Origin: Sabulicella rubraurantiaca
GTDB lineage: Bacteria > Pseudomonadota > Alphaproteobacteria > Acetobacterales > Acetobacteraceae
NCBI RefSeq assembly: GCF_017355885.1
Contig: NZ_JAFEUU010000016.1
Span: 1 to 64,000 of the forward strand
Direction: 5' to 3'
Length of the DNA: 64,000 nucleotides
Of the stretch, positions 8,891 through 18,735 are shown in pieces. The notes below the pieces were generated by a model that saw only the letters and a program-made list of their open reading frames with translations, was not told the origin of the DNA and ran no database searches. A program made the translations under genes and the position numbers. Positions within the stretch are counted from its first letter, which is position 1. Every line of letters begins with the position of its first letter.

Positions 8891-10060
8891 TTACCGCTTC
8901 CCCAGCCGGTATCCCGCAAGGCCCAGCAGCAGCGACGCCGCCAGGGCCAGGAACCCGGCGGGGTAGCCCGAGGCGCCGACCGCCCATCCCATCACCGCCG
9001 GCAGCGCGGCCGACCCCAGCACCTGGGCAAGGTTCACCGTGGTCACGCCACGCCCCACCAGATGCTCCGGGAACAGCATCCGGCCCTGCGTGACCAGCAG
9101 GATGGAATAGGCCGACCCGGCGCAGACGAGGCAGAGCAGCGGCACCGCCACGGGCAGGGCGGGCCCCGCCGCCAGGGCCAGCAGCGCCAAGATGACCGTG
9201 CCGCACATCAGCGCCACCGTCCGGTCCCGCCCCAGGCGCCGCTCCAGCGGCGGCACCAGGAGCTGGCCGAGCGGCACGCAGATCCCCATGGCCAGCAGCA
9301 CCGTCCCGCGCGCGGCCGGCGTCAGCCCATGCACGTCATGGAGGAAGGGCCCCGCCCAGAGGGCGAGCAGCGTCGCCATGGCGGCATAGGCAAAGGTGTG
9401 CAGCGACAGGATGCGCAGCAGGCCTGGCGTGCGCCACACGGAGAACTGCCCGGCGAGGATCTCGCCCAGCGTTTCCCGTCGGATGACGCGCGGCGGCGCG
9501 TCTGGCGGGTCATCCGCCGCCAGCCACCACCAGGCGAGGCCCAGCAGCGCCGTCACCCCCGCCGAAAGGAGAAAGGCGCCGCGCCACCCCGTCAGCCCGG
9601 CCAGCACGGCAAGCGGCGCCCCCGCGGCGAGGATCCCCGCCTGGCTCCAGGCGAAGGTCGTGCTGATGGCGCGGGTCAGGGCGGTGCCCCGATGCCAGCG
9701 CCCGGACAGCACCACCGCCGCCATGAAGGACGCCGCGCAGCCCAGCCCCAGAAGGAAGCGCGCGACGATGAACTCCGTCCCCGTCCGCGCCACGGATTGC
9801 CACGCCGCGCCCAGCACCGCCAGCGCGGTCAGCAGGAGGACGAGGCGCTTCGGCCCGATGCGGTCCAGCGCCACGCCAACAGGAATCTGCGCCGCCAGCA
9901 ACGCGCCGAAGAAGGCGGAATTGGCCGCGCCCAAGGCGCCCGGCCCCATGTCGAGATCCGCGGCAAGCTCCGGCGCGATCACCCCCACCGCCGCGCGATG
10001 GAAGTTCGAGATTCCGGTCATCCCGACCAGGGCGATGATCAGCCTCGACCCGGGTGTCAT
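8891..10060 (-). CDS. MFS transporter
   Basis: A 389-residue major facilitator with about twelve hydrophobic helices. It opens with MTPGSRLIIALVGMTGISNF. The loop 2-3 segment is IPVGVALDRIGPKRL, the usual GxLaDrxGrkr-like motif. No substrate can be named; the layout is close to the CynX/NimT or sugar-phosphate antiporter branches of MFS. The ATG at 10060 overlaps the stop of the upstream ArsR-type regulator as ATGA, so the regulator probably controls this exporter or importer. A longer open frame to 10426 is a shadow of the regulator gene. Confidence 0.9.
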   Translation of the reverse strand: MTPGSRLIIALVGMTGISNFHRAAVGVIAPELAADLDMGPGALGAANSAFFGALLAAQIPVGVALDRIGPKRLVLLLTALAVLGAAWQSVARTGTEFIVARFLLGLGCAASFMAAVVLSGRWHRGTALTRAISTTFAWSQAGILAAGAPLAVLAGLTGWRGAFLLSAGVTALLGLAWWWLAADDPPDAPPRVIRRETLGEILAGQFSVWRTPGLLRILSLHTFAYAAMATLLALWAGPFLHDVHGLTPAARGTVLLAMGICVPLGQLLVPPLERRLGRDRTVALMCGTVILALLALAAGPALPVAVPLLCLVCAGSAYSILLVTQGRMLFPEHLVGRGVTTVNLAQVLGSAALPAVMGWAVGASGYPAGFLALAASLLLGLAGYRLGKR

Positions 10061-10743
10061 GCGGCGAGGCCGAACTCCGCCTCCAGCGCGCGCAGCCCCT
10101 CGGGCGTGGGATGTAGGCGGCGGCGACGCAGCGTGTCGGTCGCCGCCGGCTCGATGCGCACCAGCCACTTCCGGCGCAGCAGCAGCGTCGCCAATTCGCG
10201 CCCCAGCCCACCCGCAAGGTGGGGCCGGCGCTCCGACCAGTCCATGCAGTCGCAGGCGAAGCGCGGAGCGCGGCGCGCCGCAGCGAGGTCCACGTCCAGG
10301 GCCACCAGCCGCGCCTCGCCACGCGGCGTGACGACCCAGCCGCCGCCCTCCGGTTCCAGCCAGCCCTGGCCGGTCAGGCGTTCGTGCAGCCCGACGCCGA
10401 TGCGCCCGGCGACGTGATGCCAGCACAAACGTCCGCGCCGCAGCGCTTCGTCATGCGGCCAGGGGCGGCGCGCCGGGCGCGCCGCGAGGCCGAGCAGCGT
10501 CTCGATCGCCTGCGCCACCTCCTCGCCGCCCAGGCGGAACCAGCGGTGGCGGCCCTGGGCATGCACGGCCACCAACCCGCCCTCGGCCAGCGCCTTGAGC
10601 TGCGCCGAGGCGGCAGGCGCGCCGATCCCGGCGATGCGCGCCAGCTCGCCCGCCGTCAGCGCCTCGCCGGGCAAAAGGGCCTGCAGCATGGCGGCACGGG
10701 AGGGATCGCCGATCAGGGCGGCGGTGGCGGCGAGGCTGGTCAT
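10057..10743 (-). CDS. ArsR-type winged-helix transcriptional regulator
   Basis: A 228-residue regulator. Its N-terminal winged helix reads AALIGDPSRAAMLQALLPGE, then ELARIAGIGAPAASAQLKAL as the recognition region and a wing ending in GRHRWFRLGG. The C-terminal half (about residues 110-228) is longer than in classical ArsR metal sensors and contains a second basic segment. No CxC metal site is visible in the usual position, so a metal ligand is not supported. It is coupled by ATGA overlap to the MFS gene. A perfect 8-bp inverted repeat lies 32 nt upstream and could be its operator. Confidence 0.88.
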   Translation of the reverse strand: MTSLAATAALIGDPSRAAMLQALLPGEALTAGELARIAGIGAPAASAQLKALAEGGLVAVHAQGRHRWFRLGGEEVAQAIETLLGLAARPARRPWPHDEALRRGRLCWHHVAGRIGVGLHERLTGQGWLEPEGGGWVVTPRGEARLVALDVDLAAARRAPRFACDCMDWSERRPHLAGGLGRELATLLLRRKWLVRIEPAATDTLRRRRLHPTPEGLRALEAEFGLAA

Positions 10744-10774
10744 GGCACGAGGCTAAGGCCAGCACGTCCCGCCA

Positions 10775-10796
10775 CGCTTCGGAAGCGGCCGAAGCG
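10775..10796. promoter_or_regulatory. 8-bp inverted repeat upstream of the ArsR-type gene
   Basis: CGCTTCGG at 10775-10782 and CCGAAGCG at 10789-10796 form perfect arms around six bases. The repeat sits 32 nt upstream of the ArsR-type start and 4 nt beyond the stop of the DJ-1-like gene, both on the minus strand. It could be an autoregulatory operator or the transcription stop of the DJ-1-like gene. No T-run follows, which slightly favours an operator. Confidence 0.45.
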
Positions 10797-10800
10797 CCGA

Positions 10801-11412
10801 TCAGCCGAGCGCCGCGCGATTGGCGACAAAGGCGCGGTCATACTCGATCAGCCGCGCCACGGCGTCGCGCGTCGCCACGCCGTGCAGCCGGCCGATCAGA
10901 TGCAGCGTCAGGTCATGCGCGAGGCTGACGCCGCCCCCGGTCGCCGGGCCGCCCGGTGGATCCACGATCTGCGCCGGCCGTGCTTCCGCCCCCATCCGCG
11001 ACAGCAGCGCAACCGGGGCCTCGGCCTCGCCGGGGCTGGCGTTGCGGCGCGTGGTCGCGGGGCGGCCCTCCAGCAGCCCCGCCGCGCCCAGGATCAGTGC
11101 CCCGGTGCAGACGCTGGCGAGCCGAGCGGGGTCGAGGCGCCGCAGGAAGCCGAGCATCGCCTCGTCCTCGGTCTGGACGCGCCAGCCTGGCCCGCCGGTG
11201 ACGATCCAGGCATCGCAATCCGGCGCGTCGTCGAAGCCGTGCGTGGCCAACACCGTCAGCCCCCCGGCGCAGCGCACCGGTCCGGCCTCCTTCGCCACCG
11301 TCACGGCAGCAATACCCGGCACCAGCCGCGAAGCCATGGAGATCACCCCCACCGTGCCACCGATGTCGATCGGCTCCACCCCGTCGTAAAGGATCACCCC
11401 GATTTGGCTCAT
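10801..11412 (-). CDS. DJ-1/PfpI family protein (class I glutamine amidotransferase-like)
   Basis: This 203-residue protein has the DJ-1/ThiJ fold: IGVILYDGVEPIDIGGT at the start and the nucleophile elbow ASVCTGALILGAAGLL with C102. It resembles the N-terminal ligand domain of GlxA-type AraC regulators and isonitrile hydratase-like enzymes, but has no DNA-binding domain. The reaction is unknown. It is divergent from an XRE-cupin regulator with only 14 nt between starts, so the two share a control region. Confidence 0.88.
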   Translation of the reverse strand: MSQIGVILYDGVEPIDIGGTVGVISMASRLVPGIAAVTVAKEAGPVRCAGGLTVLATHGFDDAPDCDAWIVTGGPGWRVQTEDEAMLGFLRRLDPARLASVCTGALILGAAGLLEGRPATTRRNASPGEAEAPVALLSRMGAEARPAQIVDPPGGPATGGGVSLAHDLTLHLIGRLHGVATRDAVARLIEYDRAFVANRAALG

Positions 11413-11426
11413 GCCGCTCCCCGTGT

Positions 11427-12020
11427 ATGTGGGGGCGCATGTCCGCCACCCCCGAAGCCGAGCAGATGGAAGCTCTCGCCGCCGAGTTGCGCGCGCAGCG
11501 CCAGCGCCAGGGGCTGACGCTGGAGCAGCTGGCCGCGCGCTCGGGCGTGTCGCGCTCCATGATCTCCAAGATCGAACGGGCCGGGGCCGTCCCCTCCACC
11601 GTCATCCTCTCGCGCCTCGCCGAGGCGCTGGGCGTCACCTTCGCGCAGCTGATGCTGCCGGCGGCGGAGCGGGAGATGATCGTCATCCCCGCGCAGCACC
11701 AGCCCGTGCTGCGCGACGCCGAGACGGGCTTCACCCGCCGCGTCCTGTCCCCCGTCCTGCCGGGGCGCGGCGTGGACTTCGTGCTGAACACCCTGCCGCC
11801 CGGCGCCGGCACGGGCGAGTTCACCGCCCATCGCCGCGGCGTCGAGGAATACATCTTCGTCCTCGCCGGCACGCTGCTCGCCCGCCTCGGCGGGCGGGAG
11901 GTGCGTCTCGTCGAAGGGGACAGCCTGTTCTTCGAGGCGGATGGACCGCATGGCTTCTCCAACCCGGGCGCGGCGGAATGCCGCTACCTGCTGGTGATCG
12001 ACAGCTCCCGGGGACGGTAG
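11427..12020 (+). CDS. XRE family regulator with cupin domain
   Basis: This 197-residue regulator has a helix-turn-helix of the Cro/C1 type at about residues 18-75 (GLTLEQLAARSGVSRSMISK). A C-terminal cupin domain (about 105-190) contains HRRGVEEYIFVLAGTL and EGDSLFFEADGPHGFSNPG. In this common architecture the cupin senses a small molecule. Targets are likely the divergent DJ-1-like gene and perhaps the MOSC/reductase pair 85 nt downstream. A second ATG at 11439 is an alternative start. Confidence 0.9.
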   Translation: MWGRMSATPEAEQMEALAAELRAQRQRQGLTLEQLAARSGVSRSMISKIERAGAVPSTVILSRLAEALGVTFAQLMLPAAEREMIVIPAQHQPVLRDAETGFTRRVLSPVLPGRGVDFVLNTLPPGAGTGEFTAHRRGVEEYIFVLAGTLLARLGGREVRLVEGDSLFFEADGPHGFSNPGAAECRYLLVIDSSRGR

Positions 12021-12105
12021 CGCCAGATTCCACTTCAAGGGAATCCCTTCCATCATCGCGCCACCACCCCTATGACGAGGGAGCGAGACCAGAGGAGCCG
12101 CGACG

Positions 12106-12672
12106 ATGGACCTTCCCGCCACGCCCATCCACAAGGACGGGTTCGAGCACCCGGCCGGCCGCGCGGCGACCGAGGTCGCGGGCGGAGCGGAGAACTGGCG
12201 CGGCACGCTGCTGCACATCCACATCGCCGAGGCCGCCTCATTCGAGATGACGGAGCTGACTGAAGCTCGCCTCGTCGCCGGGCGCGGCATCGAGGGCGAC
12301 CGCTACTTCCTCGGCACCGGTACCTACTCGCCCAAGCCGGATGTGCGCGAGGTGACGCTGATCGAGCAGGAGGCGCTGGACGCCCTGTCCCGCAACGACC
12401 CGCCTTTGCAGAATGGCCCGCTGGTGCTGACGCCCGAGATGCATCGCCGCAACCTCACGGTGCGCGGCGTGCCGCTGAACCACCTTGTCGGCCGGCGCTT
12501 CCGCGTGGGCGAGACGATCCTCCGCGGCGGGCGGCTGAACTTCCCCTGCAAGTATCTGGAGGAGCTGCTGGGGATGTCGGTCTATCTGCCGCTCTACAAC
12601 CGCTCCGGCCTCAACTGCTCCATCGAGCAGGGCGGCATCATCCGTCCGGGCGACGTGCTGGAGCCGTTGTGA
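12106..12672 (+). CDS. MOSC domain-containing protein
   Basis: A 188-residue MOSC (molybdenum cofactor sulfurase C-terminal) protein. After a 30-residue lead it shows EARLVAGRGIEGDRYFLGTG. The family cysteine that ligates molybdenum in related proteins is probably C148 in LNFPCKYLEELLG. MOSC proteins bind Moco and, in the mARC, YcbX and YiiM families, reduce N-hydroxylated compounds. The reductase they need is probably the next gene, which starts inside the MOSC stop (GTGA overlap). An AGAGGAG ribosome site lies upstream of the ATG. Confidence 0.88.
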   Translation: MDLPATPIHKDGFEHPAGRAATEVAGGAENWRGTLLHIHIAEAASFEMTELTEARLVAGRGIEGDRYFLGTGTYSPKPDVREVTLIEQEALDALSRNDPPLQNGPLVLTPEMHRRNLTVRGVPLNHLVGRRFRVGETILRGGRLNFPCKYLEELLGMSVYLPLYNRSGLNCSIEQGGIIRPGDVLEPL

Positions 12673-13604
12673 CCGCGCGCATCGTCATGCGGCTGCGCGT
12701 GGAGGAGGCGCGGCCCACCACGCCGGAGGTGCTGCTGCTGACGCTGCGCCACGCCACCAAACCGGAACTTCCGGCCTGGGCGCCCGGCGCACATGTGGAT
12801 CTCCGCCTGCCCGATGGGCGGGTGCGGCAATACTCCCTTTGCGGCGACCCGGCGGAGCGCGGGGAATGGCGCCTCGCCGTGAAGCGGGAGGAAGCCGGGC
12901 GCGGCGGGTCGCGCTGGGTGCACGAGACGCTGCGCGCGGGCGAGACGGTGATGGTCACCGCGCCGCGCAACAACTTCCCTCTGGCCGAGGACGCGGCGCG
13001 CCACGTGCTGATCGCGGGCGGCATCGGCATCACGCCGCTCCTGCCCATGGCGCGGGAACTGGCGCGGCGCGGCGCCGACTTCACCCTGCATTTCCTGGCC
13101 CGCTCCCGCGCCCTGGTGCCGCTGCTGGAGGAAACCGAGGCGGCCTGCGGCGGCCACCTCGTGACATGGTTCGGCGATGAGGGGCGACGCTTCGACCCCT
13201 CCGTGCTGCGCCCACCCGGCCCGGCGGACCACCTCTATGCCTGCGGGCCGCAGCGCCTGCTGGATGCGCTGAAGGAGACGGTCTGGCCGGAGGAGCGCTT
13301 CCACCACGAGGTCTTCCAGGCGACGCTGGACGAGAACTTCAAGCCCGAACCCTTCACCGCCCGCATCGCCTCCACCGGCGAGGAGATCCTGGTGCCTGCG
13401 GATCTGTCGCTGCTGGAAGCGCTGCGCCGCGCCGGGCATGCCGCCCCCTCCTCCTGTGAATCCGGCGTGTGCGGCGCCTGCATCTGCCGCTATCGCGACG
13501 GCGTCGTGATCCATCGCGACCAGGTGCTGAAACTTGCCGAGCGGCAGGACCGCATGACACCCTGCGTCAGCCGGGCGCGGGTGAGCGTCACGCTCGATCT
13601 GTAG
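12669..13604 (+). CDS. PDR/VanB-type flavin and 2Fe-2S oxidoreductase
   Basis: A 311-residue electron-transfer flavoprotein of the phthalate dioxygenase reductase type. A flavin domain (GAHVDLRLPDGRVRQYSLCG) is followed by an NAD(P)H domain (LIAGGIGITPLLPMARELA, YACGPQRLLDAL). A C-terminal plant-type ferredoxin has cysteines C263, C268, C271 and C299. Such reductases pass electrons from NAD(P)H to an oxygenase; here the partner is inferred to be the coupled MOSC protein. The GTG start overlaps the MOSC stop, and the gene ends directly against the convergent DUF1232 gene. Confidence 0.92.
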   Translation: MTARIVMRLRVEEARPTTPEVLLLTLRHATKPELPAWAPGAHVDLRLPDGRVRQYSLCGDPAERGEWRLAVKREEAGRGGSRWVHETLRAGETVMVTAPRNNFPLAEDAARHVLIAGGIGITPLLPMARELARRGADFTLHFLARSRALVPLLEETEAACGGHLVTWFGDEGRRFDPSVLRPPGPADHLYACGPQRLLDALKETVWPEERFHHEVFQATLDENFKPEPFTARIASTGEEILVPADLSLLEALRRAGHAAPSSCESGVCGACICRYRDGVVIHRDQVLKLAERQDRMTPCVSRARVSVTLDL

Positions 13605-13988
13605 TCACTGCAGCCGCGCTGGCCAGAAGGCCCAGAGCAGCAACGCCGCCCCCGCCACCCAGATCAGCATGATGGCCACCGCGCCGGCCCGGCTGACGGG
13701 CCGCGCGGCGCGACGCTCGGCCTCCGCCCGGAACTCGGCCATCAGCGCGCGCGGGACAAGGCGCACGGCCAGGAGGATGCCAAGCGGCACGAGGATCACG
13801 TCATCCAGGTAGCCCAGCACCGGGATGAAGTCGGGGATCAGGTCGATCGGCGAGAGTGCATAGGCCGCAACCAGCCCCGCGACGAGCTTGGCAGCGAAGG
13901 GCACGCGCGGGTCGCGCGCCGCCAGCCACAGCGCCACCACGTCGCGCTTCACCCGTCGCGCCCAATCGCGCAAACCGCCCATCGCCAT
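13605..13988 (-). CDS. YkvA family protein (DUF1232)
   Basis: A 127-residue protein with the DUF1232 core YALSPIDLIPDFIPVLGYLD at about residues 43-62. A second hydrophobic helix follows (LVPLGILLAVRLVP region), then a C-terminal membrane helix (about 103-122). The function of the family is unknown. It is encoded on the minus strand, with its stop abutting that of the convergent reductase gene. Confidence 0.88.
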   Translation of the reverse strand: MAMGGLRDWARRVKRDVVALWLAARDPRVPFAAKLVAGLVAAYALSPIDLIPDFIPVLGYLDDVILVPLGILLAVRLVPRALMAEFRAEAERRAARPVSRAGAVAIMLIWVAGAALLLWAFWPARLQ

Positions 13989-14056
13989 GGCCCTGCCTCT
14001 CCGCGCCCGGCGACACTCCAGCAGCGCCGCGCCAAGTCGCCAAGCGCGGGCGGCGG

Positions 14057-15136
14057 TTAGCGCCGCCGCAGCCGCAGCATCATCGCGTCGAACTGGAAAT
14101 CCGCCACCTGATGGTACTGGAAGTTCCGGTCGCGGAAGGCGACCTGGCTGTCGAGGATTTCCTTGAAGGCCGCGTTCTGCGCCGAGGTCTCGGCGTAGAA
14201 TTCCTGCGCCGAGCGGTAGAGCGTGTCCACCAGCTCGGTCGAGAAGCCGCGAAGCTGCGTGCCATTGGCGACGAGGCGCATGATCGCTTCCGGGTTCCGG
14301 GCGTCATAGGCGGCCATCATGTTCAGCGTCGCCGCCTGGCTCGCCACCTCGATCGCCGCCTTGTAGGCGCGCGGCAGGGCGTTCCAGTGATCGAGGTTGA
14401 AGAAAGCGTGGAACACCGTCCCGCCCTCGCCCCAGCCCGGATAGTAGTAGTAGCGGGCGACGCGGTTCAGCCCGAGCTTCTCGTCGTCATAGGGGCCGAT
14501 GTATTCGACGGCGTCGATCACGCCGCGCTCCAGCGCCGGGTAGATGTCGCCGGGCGGGATCTGCTGCGGCACGACGCCCACGCGCTGCATCACGTTTCCC
14601 GCCACCCCAGCGACGCGCATCTTCAGGCCGCGAAGGTCGTCGGCGGTGCGGATCTCGCGCCTGAACCAGCCGCCCCACTGGTTGCCGGTCTGGCCGCAGG
14701 GCACGGCATGAACGTTGAAGCGCTTGAAGAACTCGTTGAGCATGGCGCTGCCGCCGCCCTGCCACATCCAGGCATGCTGCTGGCGCGGGTTCATCATGAA
14801 AGGCACCGCCGCAGAAAGCGCGAAGGCGGGATCCTTGCCGACATAGAACAGACCGCCCGAATAGGCCGCCTCGACCGATCCCTGCTGCACGGCGTCCATC
14901 GCCTGAAAGGCGCCGACGATCTCACCGGCCGGAAACTGGGTGATGGTGAAGCGGCCCTCAGTGATCTCACTCACCGCCCGGCAGAAGAACTCGCCCGCGC
15001 CGTAGGTGAGGTCGAGGTTGCGCGGGAAAGCGCTGGTCATGCGCCAGCGCAGGGCGGGCAGCGACTGCGCGACGGCCGGTGCGGCCAGGGCAGCGGTCGC
15101 AATGGGGGCGGTGGTCAGCATGGCGCGGCGTTGCAT
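14057..15136 (-). CDS. TRAP transporter substrate-binding protein (DctP family)
   Basis: A 359-residue periplasmic receptor. The signal peptide MQRRAMLTTAPIATAALAAP is followed by the DctP fold. The residues GLKMRVAGVAGNVMQRVGV contain the arginine that normally clamps the substrate carboxylate, and VIDAVEYIGPYDD and YYYPGWGEGG resemble the alpha-keto-acid receptor TakP. The start at 15136 has an AAGGAGG site; an open frame extends to 15235 but looks non-coding. No DctQ or DctM membrane subunits are adjacent, so it is an orphan receptor in this window. Two inverted repeats lie upstream. Confidence 0.92.
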   Translation of the reverse strand: MQRRAMLTTAPIATAALAAPAVAQSLPALRWRMTSAFPRNLDLTYGAGEFFCRAVSEITEGRFTITQFPAGEIVGAFQAMDAVQQGSVEAAYSGGLFYVGKDPAFALSAAVPFMMNPRQQHAWMWQGGGSAMLNEFFKRFNVHAVPCGQTGNQWGGWFRREIRTADDLRGLKMRVAGVAGNVMQRVGVVPQQIPPGDIYPALERGVIDAVEYIGPYDDEKLGLNRVARYYYYPGWGEGGTVFHAFFNLDHWNALPRAYKAAIEVASQAATLNMMAAYDARNPEAIMRLVANGTQLRGFSTELVDTLYRSAQEFYAETSAQNAAFKEILDSQVAFRDRNFQYHQVADFQFDAMMLRLRRR

Positions 15137-15157
15137 GGGGCCTCCTTGGGGCGCGCG

Positions 15158-15175
15158 CTTCCACTCTTGTGGAAG
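15158..15175. promoter_or_regulatory. 7-bp inverted repeat in the leader of the TRAP receptor gene
   Basis: Perfect arms CTTCCAC and GTGGAAG around TCTT, 22 nt upstream of the receptor ATG. It may be an operator or a leader hairpin just before the ribosome site. Confidence 0.4.
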
Positions 15176-15218
15176 CCTCTCCACCAGCGAGGATGGCTCG
15201 GATGTGCCGGCCGTTGCC

Positions 15219-15233
15219 GCCGAATCTTTCGGC
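15219..15233. promoter_or_regulatory. 6-bp inverted repeat upstream of the TRAP receptor gene
   Basis: Perfect arms GCCGAA and TTCGGC with a 3-nt centre, followed on the plus strand by a short AT-rich patch (AATTAGG). It is a plausible protein-binding palindrome; the regulator is unknown. Confidence 0.35.
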
Positions 15234-15512
15234 AATTAGGGTCATGGAGGCCTGGAATGACGCGTGGCGCAGCATGCACGCCTATCGCTGCCCTGATTTC
15301 AGGCTTTCAAATGCTGGCACCGCTTAGCACTATCGGGCTGGCATCGCTGGTTCCCGCGCAACGCCATCAATACGCAGCAGGACGGCGGCATGGCCGGAGC
15401 CCGCTGGGCCTGGGGCCCTGACCAGGCGTGGCGGTGGCGGCATGGCTCGTCACGGGTGCAGGTTAGCAAAGCCGGCGCGCGAAGCTTCGCCGCCCGGCAA
15501 AGGGAGGAGACG

Positions 15513-15980
15513 ATGGCGGACACCGTCCGGGGGACGCCGCGCCGGGGCTCGCCGCTGCGGGGCCTGTTTGGTCTCGTGATGGCGGGCACGGCGGGGCTGG
15601 CGCTCGGCTTCCTTGCCTACCTCCTCGCCCGGGAGTTCGCCCTGCCCACCTCGCTCTGGGGCTCGGACGGGGTGATGTGGACCATCATCCTCGCCGTCGC
15701 CCTGCCCTGCGCGGCGCTCGGCGCGGCGCAAGGTGTGGCACCGAATCGCGCCGGCAGAGCGCTCGTCGCCGGCCTCGGCGGCTTCGTGTTGGGCGCGGTG
15801 GCCGGGGCGATGGCGGGGCTGTTTCTCGGAGGCGTGCTCGGAGCGCTGCTCGGCGCGGACCAGCGCGAGGGCTCGTTTGCCATGGGGCTGGTCTTCGGCC
15901 TCGCGCCGGTGGCCGCGCTGCTCGGCGGCGTCGCCGGCGCCGCCGCCATGGCGCGTCGGGCCTGGAGCCGCGGCGCGTAG
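15513..15980 (+). CDS. Hypothetical integral membrane protein
   Basis: This 155-residue protein has about four hydrophobic helices, the later ones very rich in glycine and alanine (VAGAMAGLFLGGVLGALLG). The start at 15513 has a GGGAGGAG ribosome site; the open frame extends upstream to 15390 but that part is not hydrophobic or conserved-looking. I do not recognise a family. It is convergent with the GNAT gene and ends 5 nt from it. Confidence 0.6.
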   Translation: MADTVRGTPRRGSPLRGLFGLVMAGTAGLALGFLAYLLAREFALPTSLWGSDGVMWTIILAVALPCAALGAAQGVAPNRAGRALVAGLGGFVLGAVAGAMAGLFLGGVLGALLGADQREGSFAMGLVFGLAPVAALLGGVAGAAAMARRAWSRGA

Positions 15981-15985
15981 CGCGG

Positions 15986-16513
15986 TCAGCCCGCGCGCAC
16001 GCTCTCGTGCACCACCATCATGTGGCCGCGGTGCTCGTAGCGGTCGCATTCGCGCATGCCGATGTCGGTCAGCACGGCCCGGCTCGCGTGGTTCGTCTCG
16101 CGCGCGATGCCTATAATTCGCGAAAGGCGCGCCGTATCGTGCCCGAAATCGAGCGCGGCCCGCGCCGCTTCCCGCGCATAGCCGCGACCGCGGCATTCGG
16201 GCCAGAGGGCGAAGCGCACCGCGATGCCGCGTCCGTCCGGCCGTTCCATCAGCCCGGCAATGCCCAGGAAGTTCCCGGTCTCGCGTTCGAAGACGCTCCA
16301 GGTGCCGTAGCCGCGCACCTGCCAGAAATCCATGTCGTCCTCGAGTTCCTCGCGCGTCCGCTCCGGTGTGCGGGTGCCGTGCAGCATGTAGCCGAACACG
16401 GCCTCGTCGGCCTTGAGGCGGATGAGGTCCGGCAGATGCTCCAGCCCTGGCGGGAGGAGGGAAAGGCGCGCCGTGGTGATGATGCGCGGTGCGCGCAGGA
16501 CGGGGTGGTTCAC
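15986..16513 (-). CDS. GNAT family N-acetyltransferase (RimJ/RimL-like)
   Basis: A 175-residue acyl-CoA N-acyltransferase. The start IITTARLSLLPPGLEHLPDL and the acetyl-CoA loop ECRGRGYAREAARAALDFG are typical of the Acetyltransf_3 (RimJ/RimL-like) group, with LSRIIGIARETNHASRAVLT as the last core element. The substrate is unknown. The start codon is GTG at 16513 with only a weak GGAAG upstream. Confidence 0.88.
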   Translation of the reverse strand: MNHPVLRAPRIITTARLSLLPPGLEHLPDLIRLKADEAVFGYMLHGTRTPERTREELEDDMDFWQVRGYGTWSVFERETGNFLGIAGLMERPDGRGIAVRFALWPECRGRGYAREAARAALDFGHDTARLSRIIGIARETNHASRAVLTDIGMRECDRYEHRGHMMVVHESVRAG

Positions 16514-16634
16514 TGGGAAGAGCTTCCGTCGCCAACGGCCGCAAGGCGGCCGGCGCGCGGCTCGGAACCGCTGGACCAGCGCGCCTTGTCTGAGGCGCGC
16601 AAGCCAAGCGGCCAGAGGCCGCGCCCGGCGTTTG

Positions 16635-16655
16635 AGGGCTTGGCAAACAAGCCCT
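16635..16655 (-). terminator. Putative terminator after ettA
   Basis: AGGGCTTG (16635-16642) and CAAGCCCT (16648-16655) form a perfect 8-bp stem with a 5-nt loop, 9 nt downstream of the ettA stop. There is no clear T-run after the stem, so termination strength is uncertain. Confidence 0.5.
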
Positions 16656-16664
16656 AGGCCCGCA

Positions 16665-18344
<1,680 letters not shown>

Positions 18345-18405
18345 GGGGGAACTCCTGTCTTGCGGGGGTTCTAGCGGCGCGGCGGCGCGGGGTTAAGCCC
18401 CGGCC

Positions 18406-18717
18406 TCACCGGCGGAATCGGCCGCGCCGTCCGCCCTTCAGCCGGGTCGGCGCGTGGAAATCCGCGGGCTTGTTGGCGATCCAGGCGAGGAACTCCGCCA
18501 TCTCCGGCGCGGCGCGGATCGCCTCGGGCTCGGCCAGGCGCCGCGCCAACTCGGCCTCGGTGAAGCGGGCGTGGATCGCCTGGTGGCAGATGTGGTGGAC
18601 CAGCACCGTTCCCTTGTGCATCCCACCCTTGAGGCGCGGGACGAGGTGGTGCCGGCTGGCCTTCGCGCCCAGCGGGATAGGGCGCAGGCAGATCGGGCAG
18701 GTCGGACTCTCATCCAT
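18406..18717 (-). CDS. Small HNH-like protein
   Basis: A 103-residue protein. The N-terminal MDESPTCPICLRP carries a CPxC pair. SRHHLVPRLKGG and LVHHICHQAIHARF follow, matching a zinc-stabilised HNH motif (HH...H-x-x-CH). HNH proteins of this size are usually uncharacterised nucleases or degenerate relatives. The start at 18717 is chosen because the longer frame to 18762 would run into the tRNA gene. It lies 18 nt beyond the 3' end of the tRNA on the same strand. Confidence 0.75.
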   Translation of the reverse strand: MDESPTCPICLRPIPLGAKASRHHLVPRLKGGMHKGTVLVHHICHQAIHARFTEAELARRLAEPEAIRAAPEMAEFLAWIANKPADFHAPTRLKGGRRGRFRR

Positions 18718-18735
18718 CGCGGGCCTGAACGCCCC

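Larger units (their letters stand above)
15137..15512. other. Intergenic region with two inverted repeats
   Basis: These 376 nt separate the TRAP receptor (minus) from the membrane protein at 15513 (plus). I see no convincing gene. It holds CTTCCAC-N4-GTGGAAG (15158-15175) and GCCGAA-N3-TTCGGC (15219-15233), both on the TRAP receptor side. The rest is unremarkable GC-rich sequence. Confidence 0.6.
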
